A stretch of DNA of 64,000 bases. Origin: Terriglobia bacterium (GTDB lineage Bacteria > Acidobacteriota > Terriglobia > Terriglobales > Acidobacteriaceae). This document shows, one piece after another, positions 38,163-47,900 of the stretch. Below the pieces are notes generated by a model. It was not told where the DNA came from. It saw nothing but the letters and a program-made list of their open reading frames with translations, and searched no databases. Location of the stretch: NCBI GenBank assembly GCA_020072815.1, contig JAIQGE010000010.1, positions 62,001-126,000 on the forward strand, in the 5' to 3' direction. The translations under genes were made by a program, and so were the position numbers. The first letter of the stretch is position 1. The number at the start of each line of letters is the position of its first letter.

Positions 38163-40955
38163 TTACTCATACCTCAGCGCCACCATCGGATCCACGCGGG
38201 AAGCTCTTCTTGCCGGAACGTACCCTGCCACGGCGGTCACCGCTAACGTGGCCGCTATCGCCATAGCGATGCTCAAAGGATCGTGTGGCCCGAGTCCGAA
38301 CAACCTGGATTTGAGTAGCCCGGTCGTCGCCCAGGCTGCGGGCAGTCCCAGGGCAAGGCCCGCCAGAACGATTACTGCGGTCTCGCGTAGGACCATGCCT
38401 AGAATGCTTCCCCTTCCGGCGCCCAGGGCCATGCGGATGCCGATTTCGTTGGTGCGGCGGGCCACCACGTAAGCCATGGTGCCGTAGAGCCCAACGCAGG
38501 CCAGCATCAGCGCCAGGAAGCTGAAAGCTGAACTCAAGGCGGCGAAGGTCCGTTCCAGGAACAGCACTTCATCGATCACTTGGGCTTCCGTTTTGATGTC
38601 AACGATGGGCACGTTCTTATCCACGGCCGCAGCCTCTTGCCGGACGGTGGCGATCAGGCCGGGCATCCCCGCCTGTCCGCTCTTAACGGTAAAGGTCATA
38701 AAGGGCCAGGAAAAGGCTTTCACGTCCTCCAGAAAGCCCGCAGAAGTGAATAGCTGCTGATGAGAGAAATACGCAGTCGGCGGCACATCTTCGCGGATGC
38801 GCGCGTATTTCACGTCACTGGCCACTCCAACAATCTGATAATGCACGGGGTGCTTGCGTCCTCCCAGCACCAGTTCGTGTCCGATAGGGTTGTCACCGTG
38901 CATATATTTATCGACAAATCTCTGGTTTACCACCACCACTGGCGGCGCGGCTGCCGTATCCTGCGCGCCAACAGCACGTCCTAGTCGAATCGGGATATTC
39001 AGGGTTTCAAAATAGCCGGGGCCGACCACGTGGCGGTACACGTCGGCCCGCTTGTCACCTTCGGTGTAGCCAGGAATTGCAGCCGCAGTGATGCTCATGC
39101 CCGCGCCGATGGCATTACGGTCAGAAAAAGTAACGGCTTGCACCCCGGGAATTCGTTGCAGGCGCCGCTGCATCTCCAGGTAGTACTGGTTCAATTGCGC
39201 ATCCTTGTAGCCGTTCAGCCCAGGTCGGACGCTAAAGAGCAAAATATTCTGATGATCGAAGCCCAAGTTGACGCCTTGCAGGCGATTCAACGTTCTTAAG
39301 AGCAGCCCGGCGCTTACCAGCAGCAGTAGGCAGAGGGCAACCTGTCCGGCAACCAGAATCTTGCCGGCCCTGAGCTTGCGTCCTGAAGCTCCGGACGAAG
39401 GCTGCTTGAGCGAACTCAGCAGGTCCATGCGTGTGGCGCGCAGCGCCGGGGCCAAGCCGAACAGAATGCCGCTCAGGAGGCAGACGGCGCTGGTAAAGAA
39501 GAGCACGCGAGTGTCCAGGTGCAACTGCAGCGTGATTCGTTCGCGGCCGCTGGAGAGCAGCGCCAGCAATACCCTGCCGGCCCACTTGGCCACCACCAGT
39601 CCCAGTGCGCCCCCGCAAAAGGCAAGCAGGAGGCTTTCCGTAAGCAACTGGCGTATCAACCGGAAGCGGCGCGCGCCCAGGCTTAGACGTACCGCAATCT
39701 CGCGCTGGCGGGCGCTGGCTCGCGTGAGCAGCAACGCAGCAACGTTGCCACAGGCGATCAGCAGCACCGCGCCCACCATCATCATCAGCAGCAATAGCGA
39801 ACTTGAAAACTGTCGTCTCAAGTTATCAAGGCCCTGCTTGACGGGAACCACCTGCAATGCCGGTTTGTTGGGGTCAGCCGTTGCAACAACCGTGCGCAAA
39901 GCCTGATCGAACACCACGGCCAATTCGGCTTCGGCCCGTTTTTGGCTGATGCCGGGTTTCAGCCGGCCAACCACGCCTGCCCACCATACTTTGGGATCTT
40001 TCAGGTAGGTCAAGCCGCTGTCTGTGCCGCCGTGACGAGCCTGCTCGGCGGAATACAGAGCAAGGGGAACATAGAAGCCCGGCGAGCTTCCCGGCTCCAG
40101 ACCAAAGAAATCCGGCGGAGCCACGCCGACGATGGTGATAGGTAGGCCGTTGAGCACCACTGACTTCCCTGCAACTTGTTGCGTCCCGCCCAATCGCTGC
40201 TGCCAGAACCGGTAGGAGACTACGGCGACCGGCGGCGCCGACTCGAGGTCGTCTTCAGGAAGAATCGTGCGACCCTGTGCGGCCTGCACGCCCAGGCCTT
40301 CAAAGTAGTTGCCGGAGACGCCTTGGATATTGGCGGCTTCCGCCCGCCCGTCAATCCCCACGTTCACCTCATCGCTGTTGGCGGCGAACGCGAAGGTGCT
40401 TGTGAAAACGTGGTTCTGTTCGGTGAACTGCCGGTAAGCGGCGTAGCTGAAGGAATAGCTGGTCATCCCCTGGTCGCCGCCGCCAAAGCCGCTGCCTTCC
40501 AGATCATTCACGAATTTCTCCGGCCAATCCTTGGCATGCCACTGCAGCATCACCAATCGCTGCGGCTCGGCGACCGGCAGCATGCGCAGCATCACCGCGT
40601 CAATCGCGCTGAAGATGGCAGTGTTGGCGCCAATGCCCAGGGCCAGGGATACAATCACCACCAAAGAGAAGCCCGGATTTCTGGCGATCATGCGCCCGGC
40701 ATACCGCAGGTCTTGCGCTAGGGTCTCCAGGAATTGCAGCCCGCGCTGCTGGCGATAGACATCTTGCGTCTGGGCAACGCCGCCGAAGTGTTTCTTGGCC
40801 TCCCGGTGCGCTTCTTCCGCGGACATCCCCTTGCGGCGGTTTTCTTCCTCCAGCAACTCCAGATGGGCGCGGATCTCCTGGTCCAGCTCCCAGTCATTCT
40901 GCCGCTGGCCAAAAAGGCCTTTGATGCGCGCGCCCAGAATTTGCAACCAGTCCAT
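38163..40955 (-). CDS. ADOP-type MacB/FtsX-like ABC transporter permease
   Basis: 930 residues. The N-terminal cytoplasmic part (ELDQEIRAHLELLEEENRRK, EAHREAKKHFGG) is the marker of acidobacterial duplicated orphan permeases. Then follow the first membrane helix (FSLVVIVSLALGIGANTAIF), a large periplasmic MacB-type domain, FtsX helices around residues 410-500, a second periplasmic domain and the final three helices (FSFLALMLACVGLYGTMAYV ... PARRASRVDPMVALRYE). No ATPase is encoded beside it. Exported substrate unknown. Confidence 0.93.
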   Translation of the reverse strand: MDWLQILGARIKGLFGQRQNDWELDQEIRAHLELLEEENRRKGMSAEEAHREAKKHFGGVAQTQDVYRQQRGLQFLETLAQDLRYAGRMIARNPGFSLVVIVSLALGIGANTAIFSAIDAVMLRMLPVAEPQRLVMLQWHAKDWPEKFVNDLEGSGFGGGDQGMTSYSFSYAAYRQFTEQNHVFTSTFAFAANSDEVNVGIDGRAEAANIQGVSGNYFEGLGVQAAQGRTILPEDDLESAPPVAVVSYRFWQQRLGGTQQVAGKSVVLNGLPITIVGVAPPDFFGLEPGSSPGFYVPLALYSAEQARHGGTDSGLTYLKDPKVWWAGVVGRLKPGISQKRAEAELAVVFDQALRTVVATADPNKPALQVVPVKQGLDNLRRQFSSSLLLLMMMVGAVLLIACGNVAALLLTRASARQREIAVRLSLGARRFRLIRQLLTESLLLAFCGGALGLVVAKWAGRVLLALLSSGRERITLQLHLDTRVLFFTSAVCLLSGILFGLAPALRATRMDLLSSLKQPSSGASGRKLRAGKILVAGQVALCLLLLVSAGLLLRTLNRLQGVNLGFDHQNILLFSVRPGLNGYKDAQLNQYYLEMQRRLQRIPGVQAVTFSDRNAIGAGMSITAAAIPGYTEGDKRADVYRHVVGPGYFETLNIPIRLGRAVGAQDTAAAPPVVVVNQRFVDKYMHGDNPIGHELVLGGRKHPVHYQIVGVASDVKYARIREDVPPTAYFSHQQLFTSAGFLEDVKAFSWPFMTFTVKSGQAGMPGLIATVRQEAAAVDKNVPIVDIKTEAQVIDEVLFLERTFAALSSAFSFLALMLACVGLYGTMAYVVARRTNEIGIRMALGAGRGSILGMVLRETAVIVLAGLALGLPAAWATTGLLKSRLFGLGPHDPLSIAMAIAATLAVTAVAGYVPARRASRVDPMVALRYE

Positions 40956-41004
40956 ATGGTTAGTTTCTCCCCAGCACCCGGCGGCGGTCAGCAGCGCCGG
41001 GCGG

Positions 41005-41064
41005 CTCTCCTGTTGATATCCAACAGAAATAGACTCCCTTTCCTTTTGAATGTCAACAGGAGAG
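41005..41064. repeat. 12-bp perfect inverted repeat
   Basis: CTCTCCTGTTGA (41005-41016) and TCAACAGGAGAG (41053-41064), with TTTTTCC on the plus side. An inner CTGTTG/CAACAG also pairs. It lies between truB and the permease gene, both leftward; either a structured terminator or part of a dispersed repeat. Confidence 0.5.
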
Positions 41065-41099
41065 TTTTTCCTTCCCCGAACAACTCCCGGACATTGACG

Positions 41100-41978
41100 C
41101 TAGAGCACAATCTTCGGCTGGAAGAGCGTGCCGGCGACTCTCTTGGCGATGGCCAGAAGTTCCCTTTGGCTGGAAAACACCCGCACCATGCTGGCTTTGC
41201 TGAATTCCGGCAGGTTGACGGCTCCGCCGTGCTTAAGGCGGACTTGCGCTTCCGGCGGCGCCATGACAGCGGGAAATTCGGGCAATACCAGCCGGGGATG
41301 CAGGAAGAGTTCGTCAATTGAGCCAGCGGCCATCGCTTCTGCGAGTTCCTCCAGACTGTGCGCGTTCTCCAGATCCAATTCGCGGACCGCGGTGCGGACC
41401 AGCGCCGACAAATGCGCTCCCGTCCCCAGAACTTTGCCCAGATCGTGCGCCATGGAGCGCAGGTACGTCCCCGAGCTGACCCAGGCCTTGAAACGCGCAA
41501 TCTTGCTCTTCGGGTCCCACTCCAGGATTTTAAACTCCTTCACTTCGACTTCCTTCGGCTTGAGTTCTACTTCCTGGCCTTTGCGCGCCAGCTTGTAGGC
41601 CGGAACGCCGGCAATCTTCTTGGCCGAGAATGGCGGCGGCATCTGCTGTATCTTCCCCGTAAAGCTGGCCGCGGCCGCCTGGATCTGTTGCAGCGCCAAG
41701 TTCACCGGGAGCTCCGGGCCGGTGGGGTCGCCGGCGGCGTCATAGGTGTCCGTCGCCTGGCCAAAGCGGATCGCGCCTTCGTAGCGCTTGTCGGAGTCGG
41801 TATAGAACTGCGCCAGGCGGGTAAAGCGTCCCAACACCAGCGGCAGGACGCCGGTGGCGGTGGGATCGAGCGTCCCCAGGTGCCCCACGGACTTCTCCCC
41901 GCAAATGCGGCGCACTCGCGCTACCACGTCATGCGAGGTCATCCCGCCCGGTTTGTTGATGATCAGTACGCCGTCCAC
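41100..41978 (-). CDS. truB: tRNA pseudouridine(55) synthase
   Basis: 292 residues. GVLIINKPGGMTSHDVVARV and GHLGTLDPTATGVLPLVLGR, with the catalytic Asp, are the TruB N-terminal hallmarks. MPPPFSAKKIAGVPAYKLAR and VSSGTYLRSMAHDLGKVLGT follow, and the C-terminus is a PUA-like domain. Normal length. It modifies U55 in the T-loop of tRNAs. Confidence 0.97.
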   Translation of the reverse strand: MDGVLIINKPGGMTSHDVVARVRRICGEKSVGHLGTLDPTATGVLPLVLGRFTRLAQFYTDSDKRYEGAIRFGQATDTYDAAGDPTGPELPVNLALQQIQAAAASFTGKIQQMPPPFSAKKIAGVPAYKLARKGQEVELKPKEVEVKEFKILEWDPKSKIARFKAWVSSGTYLRSMAHDLGKVLGTGAHLSALVRTAVRELDLENAHSLEELAEAMAAGSIDELFLHPRLVLPEFPAVMAPPEAQVRLKHGGAVNLPEFSKASMVRVFSSQRELLAIAKRVAGTLFQPKIVL

Positions 41979-42027
41979 TTGAGTAACTCCGTGATATCAA
42001 GCATCATAATCAAGAAGCAGCAAATTA

Positions 42028-42714
42028 ATGCTCCCCATTAAAGACGACGCGCCGCGCTCCAGCACTCCCTACGTCACTTATTTCTTGATCGCACTGAACC
42101 TCTTCATCTTTCTTTTTGAATCCACACTGCGGCCGCGCGCGCTGGCCAGCTTTGAATTTCAGTTTGCCCTGGTGCCTCAGCACGTGGAAGGCTGGATGTC
42201 CGGATCGCTGCCGGCCTCCTACGCCCTGCTTCCCTTCTTCACCTCCATGTTTCTTCATGGCGGCTGGCTGCACGTGATCTTCAACATGTGGTTTCTGGCG
42301 ATTTTCGGCGACAACGTAGAAGACCGGACCGGCCACTTTACGTATCTGGCTTTTTACTTGGTCTGCGGCTTGGTCGGCAATCTGGCGCATTTTGCCTTCA
42401 ACTTTAGTTCTCCGGTGCCAGCAGTGGGCGCCAGCGGTGCGATTGCCGGCGTGATGGGGGCATACTTCTTGCTTTATCCTCGTGCGCGTGTGCTGACCTG
42501 GTGGGGCTTCTTCGTGTTCTGGCTTCCCGCGTGGCTGGTCCTTGGCTACTGGTTCCTGGGCGAGTTCCTGAGCGGCGCCGCGTCGGTTTTTACCTCGTCC
42601 GGCGGGGCCGGCGGCGTGGCTTTCTGGGCGCACGTGGGAGGATTCGTCTGCGGCTTGCTTCTCATCAAGCTGCTGCCAACACGCAAGAATGTTTACGCGT
42701 TTGAGGACTACTGA
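42028..42714 (+). CDS. Rhomboid family intramembrane serine protease
   Basis: 228 residues, six or seven membrane helices. The active serine is in PAVGASGAIAGVMGAYFLLY, the partner His in AFWAHVGGFVCGLLLIK; FTSMFLHGGWLHVIFNMWFL is the conserved HxxxN segment of helix 2. It cleaves membrane proteins; substrate unknown. It is divergent from truB with a 49-bp gap. Confidence 0.93.
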   Translation: MLPIKDDAPRSSTPYVTYFLIALNLFIFLFESTLRPRALASFEFQFALVPQHVEGWMSGSLPASYALLPFFTSMFLHGGWLHVIFNMWFLAIFGDNVEDRTGHFTYLAFYLVCGLVGNLAHFAFNFSSPVPAVGASGAIAGVMGAYFLLYPRARVLTWWGFFVFWLPAWLVLGYWFLGEFLSGAASVFTSSGGAGGVAFWAHVGGFVCGLLLIKLLPTRKNVYAFEDY

Positions 42715-42875
42715 ATCCGCGAAGCTGGATGCCGCTCAAAATCGAACACTCATTCCCTAAGTAGAGCACCCTCTCAGCCGCCACAAGAGCATCTTGCTGG
42801 CAGCCTGCTACCAATTCTTGGGACGAATCGTCTACATGCTCGAATCGTAAATCAAAATCTCAAGCAGGCACCCAA

Positions 42876-44060
42876 ATGCTATTCAAATGCAACTCAGCGC
42901 GGCTGCTCTCCATGATCGTTTGGGTTTGGCTCCTCGCCGCAGCAGCGCCGGTAACCGCCCAGCCGCAGACGCTTTCTGTCCCCGCCGATTCCCCGCGCTG
43001 GGACCTGCAAGGACAAGCCAAGGTAGCCGACTATCAAGGCCGCAAATGCCTCTTTCTCGATAGTGGAGCGGCGATCTTGAAAGACTTTGAAATGCGCGAC
43101 GGCGTCATTGACTTTGACATGGCAATGCCCGATGCCGGCAACTCGAATAAGCGCGGATTTTCCGGTCTTCTGTTTCGGTTGGACAAAGACGGCGCCAACG
43201 GCGAAGAGCTCTATCTGCGCCAGCACAAGTCCGGGCTTCCTGACGCCATGCAGTACACTCCGGTCCTCAACACCGGCCGCAACTGGCAGATCTACAACGG
43301 GCCGGGATTCACGGGCGCGGTGGATATCCCGAAAGACTCGTGGTTCCACCTGCGCCTGGAGGTTGCTGGGGCGCAGGCCAAGTTCTACGTCAAAGACATG
43401 GAGAAGCCCGCGCTGGTGATGAATGATCTGAAAAGCGGCGTACAAAGAGGCCAGGTGGCCCTGTACGTTCTGACTGGCGCGACGTATTTTTCGAATTTCG
43501 AAGTACGGGCAACGACAGACGCGGCCTGGGAGCGACGACTGACGCCGATGCTCACGGGCACTCTCGCTAAGTGGAGCCTGTCGCCTACCTACGATGCGCT
43601 CACGCGCAATCTGGAGCGTCCGCTCTCGCCCGCGGAGACGGCGGCCATCCAATGGCAGGACGTGGAAGCCGAGCCGCCGGGCTTTGTGGTCATCTATCGT
43701 TATCGCGAAGCACCGCATCCGAGAGTCTCATTTCAGGGCGATTTTTCCAAGCGCCTGGAACCGCAGCCGGGCATGAAAGTCGTGTATGCGCGGACCAGCA
43801 TCACGTCCGACCGCAACCAAGTGAAGAAGCTGTACATCGGCTATAGCGATGACGTCAGCGTGTTCCTGAATGGCCAGATTCTCTACCGCGGCCGTAGCGC
43901 CCAGGGCTTCCGCGACCCCGGGTTCCTGGGCATCGTCAACCCGGAGAACGACGCCGTCTACCTTCCGTTGAAGAAGGGCAACAATGAACTGGTGCTGGCG
44001 GTGAGCGAACTCGGCGGCGGGTGGGCGTTCATTTGCCGCTTGGTGGACATGGAGAACTGA
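42876..44060 (+). CDS. Exported LamG/DUF1080-like protein
   Basis: 394 residues with signal peptide SMIVWVWLLAAAAPVTAQPQ. The first ~180 mature residues form a concanavalin-like beta sandwich (FEMRDGVIDFDMAMPDAG, GFSGLLFRLDKDG, WFHLRLEVAGAQAKFYVKDM) like the carbohydrate-binding DUF1080/LamG group. A second beta domain near the C-terminus contains LYIGYSDDVSVFLNGQILYR. No catalytic motif. The 42715-42875 gap before it holds no gene. Confidence 0.75.
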   Translation: MLFKCNSARLLSMIVWVWLLAAAAPVTAQPQTLSVPADSPRWDLQGQAKVADYQGRKCLFLDSGAAILKDFEMRDGVIDFDMAMPDAGNSNKRGFSGLLFRLDKDGANGEELYLRQHKSGLPDAMQYTPVLNTGRNWQIYNGPGFTGAVDIPKDSWFHLRLEVAGAQAKFYVKDMEKPALVMNDLKSGVQRGQVALYVLTGATYFSNFEVRATTDAAWERRLTPMLTGTLAKWSLSPTYDALTRNLERPLSPAETAAIQWQDVEAEPPGFVVIYRYREAPHPRVSFQGDFSKRLEPQPGMKVVYARTSITSDRNQVKKLYIGYSDDVSVFLNGQILYRGRSAQGFRDPGFLGIVNPENDAVYLPLKKGNNELVLAVSELGGGWAFICRLVDMEN

Positions 44061-44069
44061 GTCAGAGGT

Positions 44070-44774
44070 TCACAAGACGCCAGCGGCCGGCAAAACTCTG
44101 ATTTCGTCAATCGATGCGTTGGCCGGCACCGATACTGCGTGCAAGACGGCTTCGGCAACGGTTTCGGGCGACACCATCTTGGCGCGTGGAGCGTCGGGCC
44201 AGAACTGCTGCCATATGTCGGTATCGGTGGCGCCGGGCATCAGGGCTACCACGCGGATGCCGCGCTTTCGCAGGTCGTCTCGCAGTGCCTGGGTGAAGCC
44301 CATCGCGCCAAACTTGGACGCGTTGTAGGCTGACATCCCCGCGAACGGCTGCACCGCGGCAACCGACAGGTTGTTCACGATGGTCCCACCTGCGCGCATC
44401 AACGGCAAAGCTCCGCGGGTGACCAGAAATGTTCCGGTGAGATTGGTGTCAATCACCTGCTTCCAGGTTTCAATGGAAAGCTGGTCAGCCGGCGCCAGCG
44501 CGTGGGCCACGCCGGCGTTGTTGATCAGCACGTCAATCGTTGCGTGGCGTTGCTTAATCCGCTGAAAGGCTTTTTCTATAGCGGTGGGATCGGTGATATC
44601 GAAGACAAGAGTTTCGACGCTGGTCGCTTTCAGCGAATCCGCGGCGGCTTGCAGAGAGGCCGCGTTGCGTCCGGTGATGATGACTTTGTAACCCGCGCCG
44701 GCGAACGTTCGTGCCAGAGCCAACCCGATGCCCCGGCTGCCGCCGGTGATCACGGCAAGTTTGGTGTTCGCCAT
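44070..44774 (-). CDS. Short-chain dehydrogenase/reductase
   Basis: 234 residues. Cofactor motif GGSRGIGLALARTFAGAGYK, NNAGVAHALAPADQLS, and the catalytic Ser/Tyr/Lys with SVAAVQPFAGMSAYNASKFG. The basic residue after strand 2 (TGRNAAS) suggests NADP(H). Substrate unknown. It lies directly downstream of folE, overlapping no base, so it could be a pterin reductase; that link is positional only. Confidence 0.85.
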   Translation of the reverse strand: MANTKLAVITGGSRGIGLALARTFAGAGYKVIITGRNAASLQAAADSLKATSVETLVFDITDPTAIEKAFQRIKQRHATIDVLINNAGVAHALAPADQLSIETWKQVIDTNLTGTFLVTRGALPLMRAGGTIVNNLSVAAVQPFAGMSAYNASKFGAMGFTQALRDDLRKRGIRVVALMPGATDTDIWQQFWPDAPRAKMVSPETVAEAVLHAVSVPANASIDEIRVLPAAGVL

Positions 44775-45410
44775 CTAGAACGTGCTTCCGTTCTTGCCGT
44801 TCCTGATCAGCGAGAGAAATTCTTTCCGCGTTTTGTCGGACGAGCGGAAGCTGCCCAGCATGTGGGAGGTCACCGCCGACGAATGCTGTTTCTCCACCCC
44901 GCGCATCATCACGCACATGTGGCGGGCCTCAATCACCACGCCCACGCCCTGCGGCTCAATGGCTTCCTGCAAGGTCTCCGCGATCTCCACGGTCAGGCGC
45001 TCTTGAATTTGCAGGCGCCGGGCAAAGATGTCCACCAGCCGCGGGATCTTGCTCAGGCCCACGACCTTGCCGTTGGGGATATAGGCCACGTGCACCTTGC
45101 CAAAGAACGGCAGCGCGTGGTGTTCGCACAGGCTGAACATCTCAATGTCTTTGACGATGACCATTTCGTCGTAGTTCACCTCAAACAAGGCCCCTTGCAG
45201 GACCTGGCTGGGGTCCTCGCGATGGCCCTTGGTCAGGTACGTCAGCGCTTTGTACATGCGCTCCGGGGTCTTGATCAGGCCGTCGCGGTCCGGGTCTTCT
45301 CCCAGGCGCAGCAGCAATTCGCGCAGCAGGTCCTGCGGCGTGGCTGAGGCCAGGTCGTCCAGGTCAACCGTCTTCTTCAACACGTTCCCTACAGCTCTTG
45401 GCTTCACGCT
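44775..45410 (-). CDS. folE: GTP cyclohydrolase I
   Basis: 211 residues from GTG 45410, placed 7 bases after GGGAGC and just beyond the preceding stop; an ATG at 45446 overlaps the upstream gene and is less likely. Zinc ligands in [20 protein letters not shown] and [11 protein letters not shown], and the QERLT...I substrate-site segment, are intact. It makes dihydroneopterin triphosphate for folate, or, with its 6-PTPS neighbours, tetrahydropterin or queuosine precursors. Confidence 0.96.
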   Translation of the reverse strand, partial: SVKPRAVGNVLKKTVDLDDLASATPQDLLRELLLRLGEDPDRDGLIKTPERMYKALTYLTKGHREDPSQVLQGALFEVNYDEMVIVKDIEMFSLCEHHALPFFGKVHVAYIPNGKVVGLSKIPRLVDIFARRLQIQERLTVEIAETLQEAIEPQGVGVVIEARHMCVMMRGVEKQHSSAVTSHMLGSFRSSDKTRKEFLSLIRNGKNGSTF

Positions 45411-45417
45411 GAGCTCC

Positions 45418-45840
45418 CTACGTACGGATTTCTTTTCCACCGGCATATTCGAATGAATTCAACATGGTCTCTTCCACACGGACTTTCTCCACCGCTGCAT
45501 GACGGAAACCGTTCTTCAGCGTGCTGAACAGCTCGATGCAAAGGTTCTCCGTGGTTGGCACCACCTCGCGGAACTCCGGCAAGGTATTGAGGTTCTGAAG
45601 GCCGAAGCGTTCCACAATTTTTTCGTTCACAAAAGCGTCCAGGTCGGCCAGATTGCAGACCATCCCTGTTCTGGGATCCACCTGGCCCGTTACCGTCACC
45701 TCCAGGCTGTAATTGTGGCCATGCCCGAAAGGGTTGTTGCACTTGCCGTAGACCGCGCGGTTCTCTTCCGCCGACATGGCATCGCAATGCAAGCGGTGCG
45801 ACGCGGGAAACCTGTACCGCCGTGTCAGGTACGCCTTCAT
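45418..45840 (-). CDS. 6-pyruvoyl-tetrahydropterin synthase / QueD family (copy 2)
   Basis: 140 residues. [20 protein letters not shown], then [20 protein letters not shown] with the catalytic Cys and zinc His residues, [20 protein letters not shown], and [15 protein letters not shown] full-length, apparently active T-fold enzyme using dihydroneopterin triphosphate. It overlaps the other copy by four bases (ATGA) and precedes folE by a few bases. Having two adjacent copies suggests different products. Confidence 0.9.
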   Translation of the reverse strand: MKAYLTRRYRFPASHRLHCDAMSAEENRAVYGKCNNPFGHGHNYSLEVTVTGQVDPRTGMVCNLADLDAFVNEKIVERFGLQNLNTLPEFREVVPTTENLCIELFSTLKNGFRHAAVEKVRVEETMLNSFEYAGGKEIRT

Positions 45841-46247
45841 GCTTCACCGTAATAGTCCACAAAGAGGTCCGGCGTCTCATAGACGCGGATGCGATGCAGT
45901 TGCGCGGCGTTCAGCTTGCTCTGCAGCCGGTTCCATATGGCGATGGCCAGGTTCTCTGTGGTGGGGATGGCGTGCTTGAACTCAGCAACTTCGTCATTCA
46001 GCGACCGGTGGTCCAGCGCGTCAATCACCTCGCGGTTCATGATGTCTTTCAGCTGCTTCAGGTCCACCACGAAGCCGGAGCGGGCGTCCACTTCCCCTTT
46101 GACCGTGACTTCCAGGGTGTAATTGTGGCCGTGGCCGTGAGGATTGTTGCACTTGCCAAAAACCCGCTGGTTCTCCTCAGGCGTGAAGTCCGGATTGTGG
46201 TAGTAATGCGCGGCAGAAAACTCTGCCTTTCGCGTCAAATAGACCAT
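45837..46247 (-). CDS. 6-pyruvoyl-tetrahydropterin synthase / QueD family (copy 1)
   Basis: 136 residues from MVYLTRKAEFSAAHYYHNPD; an extra 12 residues upstream are not needed. VFGKCNNPHGHGHNYTLEVT has the Cys and zinc His, and SGFVVDLKQLKDIMNREVID and PTTENLAIAIWNRL follow. It shares the overall pattern with copy 2 but differs in the HYYHN/HRLHC segment, where substrate-side residues lie. Start of the three-gene pterin run. Confidence 0.9.
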   Translation of the reverse strand: MVYLTRKAEFSAAHYYHNPDFTPEENQRVFGKCNNPHGHGHNYTLEVTVKGEVDARSGFVVDLKQLKDIMNREVIDALDHRSLNDEVAEFKHAIPTTENLAIAIWNRLQSKLNAAQLHRIRVYETPDLFVDYYGEA

Positions 46248-46372
46248 CAGAATCAGCTCTTCAGCTTGGAATATCCCTTTCAATAGATGAGTTGATCAGC
46301 ACCCGAGGTTCAGAACCTCACCAAGTGTGCACCCATCCAGCTTACCGCACAGCGCAGGGCACGGCCATTTGC

Positions 46373-47368
46373 TCATATGCTGCGGTAAAAATCAGCCCGC
46401 GCGATCGAGTCCCGGAAGGCGCGTTGAGAAAAAGCATCGTCCGGGATCCGCGAAAGATATTGATGTGCCTTCTCAATCAGCGCCAGATCGTCCGCCTTGG
46501 CGGCCGCTTCGTCCAGATCAGAAAAAAACAGCGGGTAATCAGGGCCTAATAATTCTACCAAGGATGGCAGGCGATTACAGATCACCGGGGTCCGCCGGAC
46601 GACACATTCGATCAGGGTGTTGTTCACCACGGTGTCGTAAAGATCAAGGAATACCACGTTTTGGGCCAGCAAACGGTCATAGTCGCCCGGGGCCTGGTAG
46701 GCCAGAAACTCCACTGAAGACCAATCAGCCTTTCTGGCTGCGGGCTCATTTTCAGCCTCCCGGCGAAGCAGGGACTCCAGATGCGGATCAGGCATTGGCC
46801 TGGGCGCGAGCAGCGTCTTCCGCAGCGTAGTCACTTTCAGAAGGCTGATGGAGTGCAGCCGTCTCAGCCATGAGCCGATCTGGACGATCCGGCGGACGGG
46901 ATTCGCCAGGAAATCTTCCATACGAAAGAAGCGCTCCGGCGGCTCCGTGGGATGCACCGCAGCCGCCACGGGAACGTCAGTCCTTTCTCTCAGCCAGGAG
47001 CACATGGTCTCTGAAAACACGTAAATTCCCCGGCAATACGGCAGGCTCTGGCGCCAAGCCGGTAAATTGAAAATGGATTGCGGAGCGGATTCGAACTCGT
47101 GCCAGGTGGGAATTCCAGGCGGGTTGTGGATGAAGGCGATCCAGTCACTGCGATAAGGCAGTTTTCCCGACTGCTCGTTTTCTTGGAGGTCCCAGCAGAA
47201 GGTGGCTTCGATGAAGGGGTCGAGGATCACGCCGTCAGGCTTCAGCAAAGGCTTGAGCGCGTCCAGGGCATAGGCCCAGCCGCTGCGATGATGGGGGAAA
47301 GTAAGATGCCGGGCCAAAGATAACTTTGGTCGTTGGCTGGCAGGTTGTTCGGGAGGGGCCATTTCCAT
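46373..47368 (-). CDS. Glycosyltransferase-like protein (GT-B type C-terminus)
   Basis: 331 residues from ATG 47368. N-terminal part: HRSGWAYALDALKPLLKPDG, WIAFIHNPPGIPTWHEFESA. The C-terminal part IVQIGSWLRRLHSISLLKVT, VVFLDLYDTVVNNTLIECVV, RRTPVICNRLPSLVELLG resembles the nucleotide-sugar binding half of GT-B enzymes, with an acidic residue in the TLIEC segment. No membrane segment. It is likely to be in polysaccharide synthesis; donor and acceptor unknown. Divergent from the TlpA-like gene. Confidence 0.6.
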   Translation of the reverse strand: MEMAPPEQPASQRPKLSLARHLTFPHHRSGWAYALDALKPLLKPDGVILDPFIEATFCWDLQENEQSGKLPYRSDWIAFIHNPPGIPTWHEFESAPQSIFNLPAWRQSLPYCRGIYVFSETMCSWLRERTDVPVAAAVHPTEPPERFFRMEDFLANPVRRIVQIGSWLRRLHSISLLKVTTLRKTLLAPRPMPDPHLESLLRREAENEPAARKADWSSVEFLAYQAPGDYDRLLAQNVVFLDLYDTVVNNTLIECVVRRTPVICNRLPSLVELLGPDYPLFFSDLDEAAAKADDLALIEKAHQYLSRIPDDAFSQRAFRDSIARADFYRSI

Positions 47369-47398
47369 GCGAATCGTTCTATTATAGAAGGTGTGAAG

Positions 47399-47881
47399 AT
47401 GCCTCGTTTTGTACCCATTTTGCTGTTGGCGGTTCTGCTCGCAGGATGCAACCGCAACTCGACGGTCGGTCTGGTCGGCACCAAAGCCCCGGATTTCACC
47501 ATCAAAGACTCTGACCGCACGGTCTCTTTGCATGACTTTAAGGGCAAGACTGTTCTGCTGAATTTCTGGGCCACCAACTGCCCGCCATGCGTGGAAGAGA
47601 TGCCTTCACTGGTCCGGCTGCAGAAACTGAAGGGCCCTGGGCTGGTGGTGCTGGCGGTGAGCACAGACCAGAGCGAGCAGGAGTACCACAGGTTCCTGCA
47701 GCGGTACAGCATTGACATCCTGACCGTCCGCGATGCCGCCAGAAAGAGCCCCGACCTTTACCTCACCACCGGCCAGCCGGAAACCTTTGTGATTGACAGC
47801 TCGGGGATGGTGCGGCGCAAGTTCTGGGGACCGGTGGATTGGACCAGTAAAGAAGTCCTGGATTATTTGAGCAAGCTGTAA
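47399..47881 (+). CDS. TlpA/ResA-like thioredoxin lipoprotein
   Basis: 160 residues. Signal peptide with lipobox PRFVPILLLAVLLAGC; a thioredoxin fold follows: GTKAPDFTIKDSDRTVSLHD, active site FWATNCPPCVEEMPSLVRL, VVLAVSTDQSEQEYHRFLQR, and cis-Pro region GQPETFVIDSSGMV. It probably reduces disulfides or haem-binding thiols in the periplasm, for example in cytochrome maturation. Confidence 0.9.
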   Translation: MPRFVPILLLAVLLAGCNRNSTVGLVGTKAPDFTIKDSDRTVSLHDFKGKTVLLNFWATNCPPCVEEMPSLVRLQKLKGPGLVVLAVSTDQSEQEYHRFLQRYSIDILTVRDAARKSPDLYLTTGQPETFVIDSSGMVRRKFWGPVDWTSKEVLDYLSKL

Positions 47882-47900
47882 TTCGGCGAGGCCAGGAAGC

